Shown: positions 34,219 to 34,691 of the stretch, piece after piece
How positions within the stretch are numbered: the stretch's first letter is position 1
How the letters are laid out: every line of letters starts with the position of its first letter
Assembly (NCBI GenBank): GCA_002435585.1
Contig: DJDY01000196.1
Span: 26,275 to 60,965 of the forward strand
Source of the DNA: Lachnospira sp. UBA5912
GTDB lineage: Bacteria; Bacillota; Clostridia; Lachnospirales; Lachnospiraceae
Direction of reading: 5' to 3'
DNA length: 34,691 nucleotides
Notes under the pieces: model-generated
Seen by the model: the letters and a program-made list of their open reading frames with translations, nothing else
Database searches by the model: none
What the model was told of the DNA's origin: nothing
Made by a program: the position numbers and the translations under genes

Positions 34219-34411
34219 ATAGCAAAACCTCCTTTTTAGTGCATCAATATGCATATATGCACCTTTTAAGATTAGTATTTATCCCAAAACCATTGATTTA
34301 TGTTATTACCCGGTATTACTTATATTTTTACATTAACTATGTCTGAAACTTCCCGTATTTTGTTCCTGACTTATATATACTGATTTTTATTTTAATATCA
34401 TTTATTCTGCT

Positions 34412-34472
34412 AAAACAAAATATCGCAGACCTCCCTTTAAAGACCTAACGCCTTTGTCAGGGAAATCTGCGA
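34412..34472 (-). terminator. Terminator between binding protein and permease genes
   Basis: On the minus strand a 14-bp stem (TCGCAGATTTCCCT with AGGGAGGTCTGCGA, two G-U pairs) encloses a 22-base loop and is followed by ATTTTGTTTT. It would let the binding protein be made in excess of the membrane parts by partial readthrough. The rest of the 34219-34604 gap is A/T-rich DNA in which no convincing promoter was found. Confidence 0.75.
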
Positions 34473-34604
34473 CTTATATGTATTAACCACAATCTATAAA
34501 GCAACTATTTCATATTTTTTGTCAAAACATTTGTTGAACCGCTTATTTACAAGCTTTTATATTTATATATTTTTAACTCATGAAGTTTATACATAAAACT
34601 CATA

Positions 34605-34691
34605 TTAGTTAGAAGCCGGCTGTAACTTAACCATCTCATCCATGAGCTTATCGAATTCTGCCTTATCATTCCATCCTAACTTATCAAGTGC
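34605..34691 (-). CDS. C-terminus of amino acid ABC transporter substrate-binding protein
   Basis: The last 28 codons are present, starting ALDKLGWNDKAEFDKLMDEM and ending in LQPASN and TAA. Together with the permease and GlnQ-like ATPase that follow in the same direction, this is the expected end of an extracellular solute-binding protein. The ligand-binding region lies outside the window, so identity rests mainly on context. Confidence 0.6.
   Translation of the reverse strand, partial: ALDKLGWNDKAEFDKLMDEMVKLQPASN

Overview
The window is low-GC DNA with A/T-rich intergenic gaps, strong AGGAGG-type ribosome binding sites and gene families typical of Clostridia. A gut or rumen Lachnospiraceae species (Lachnospira/Eubacterium/Butyrivibrio type) is the best guess, inferred from style and gene content rather than from a marker gene. 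Almost every gene lies on the minus strand; the one exception is a GntR-ABC transporter operon at 7.3-10.9 kb. No insertion sequence, prophage, CRISPR array or rRNA gene was seen.

Layout. 1-209: start of mannonate dehydratase (uxuA), with a promoter whose -35/-10 spacer is filled by a near-perfect operator dyad. 549-3260: NAD salvage operon nrtR-pncA-pncB, encoding a Nudix-type regulator, nicotinamidase and nicotinate phosphoribosyltransferase. 3591-4298: DUF975 membrane protein. 4500-4581: tRNA-Leu(UAG) with its own promoter and terminator. 4777-6957: glycosyltransferase-like protein and Mrp-type Fe-S carrier ATPase. 7300-10892 (+): YtrA-like GntR repressor, ABC ATPase and a 736-aa permease. 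10893-11387: an unusual convergent intergenic region holding a perfect 18-bp GC-rich hairpin and a roughly 335-bp imperfect palindrome with a GC-rich core.

11388-16642: glycerate/sugar-diacid module, transcribed in the order cdaR, gntP-type permease, tartronate semialdehyde reductase, glycerate 2-kinase. The permease would import glycerate or a related acid, the reductase makes glycerate, the kinase feeds 2-phosphoglycerate to glycolysis, and CdaR senses the acid. 16773-25904: an antimicrobial-peptide-resistance-like operon of response regulator, histidine kinase, two duplicated roughly 1000-aa FtsX-type permeases and one ATPase. An internal promoter with dyads sits before the permeases.

26063-26290: remnant of a Fic-family gene. 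26490-31695: an accessory metabolic cluster of AraC regulator, class-III PLP enzyme, an unusual kinase(APH)-SDR fusion and an AEC transporter. The gene set suggests a phosphorylate-then-eliminate route for an amino alcohol or hydroxy-amino acid. 31781-34691: cytidylate-kinase-like protein and a polar amino acid ABC transporter (ATPase, permease, C-terminus of the binding protein), with a terminator between binding protein and permease.

The most unusual items are the APH-SDR fusion next to a class-III PLP enzyme, the long palindromic element at 11.05-11.38 kb, a dispersed hairpin repeat at 16.7 and 32.5 kb, and the tandemly duplicated giant permeases.
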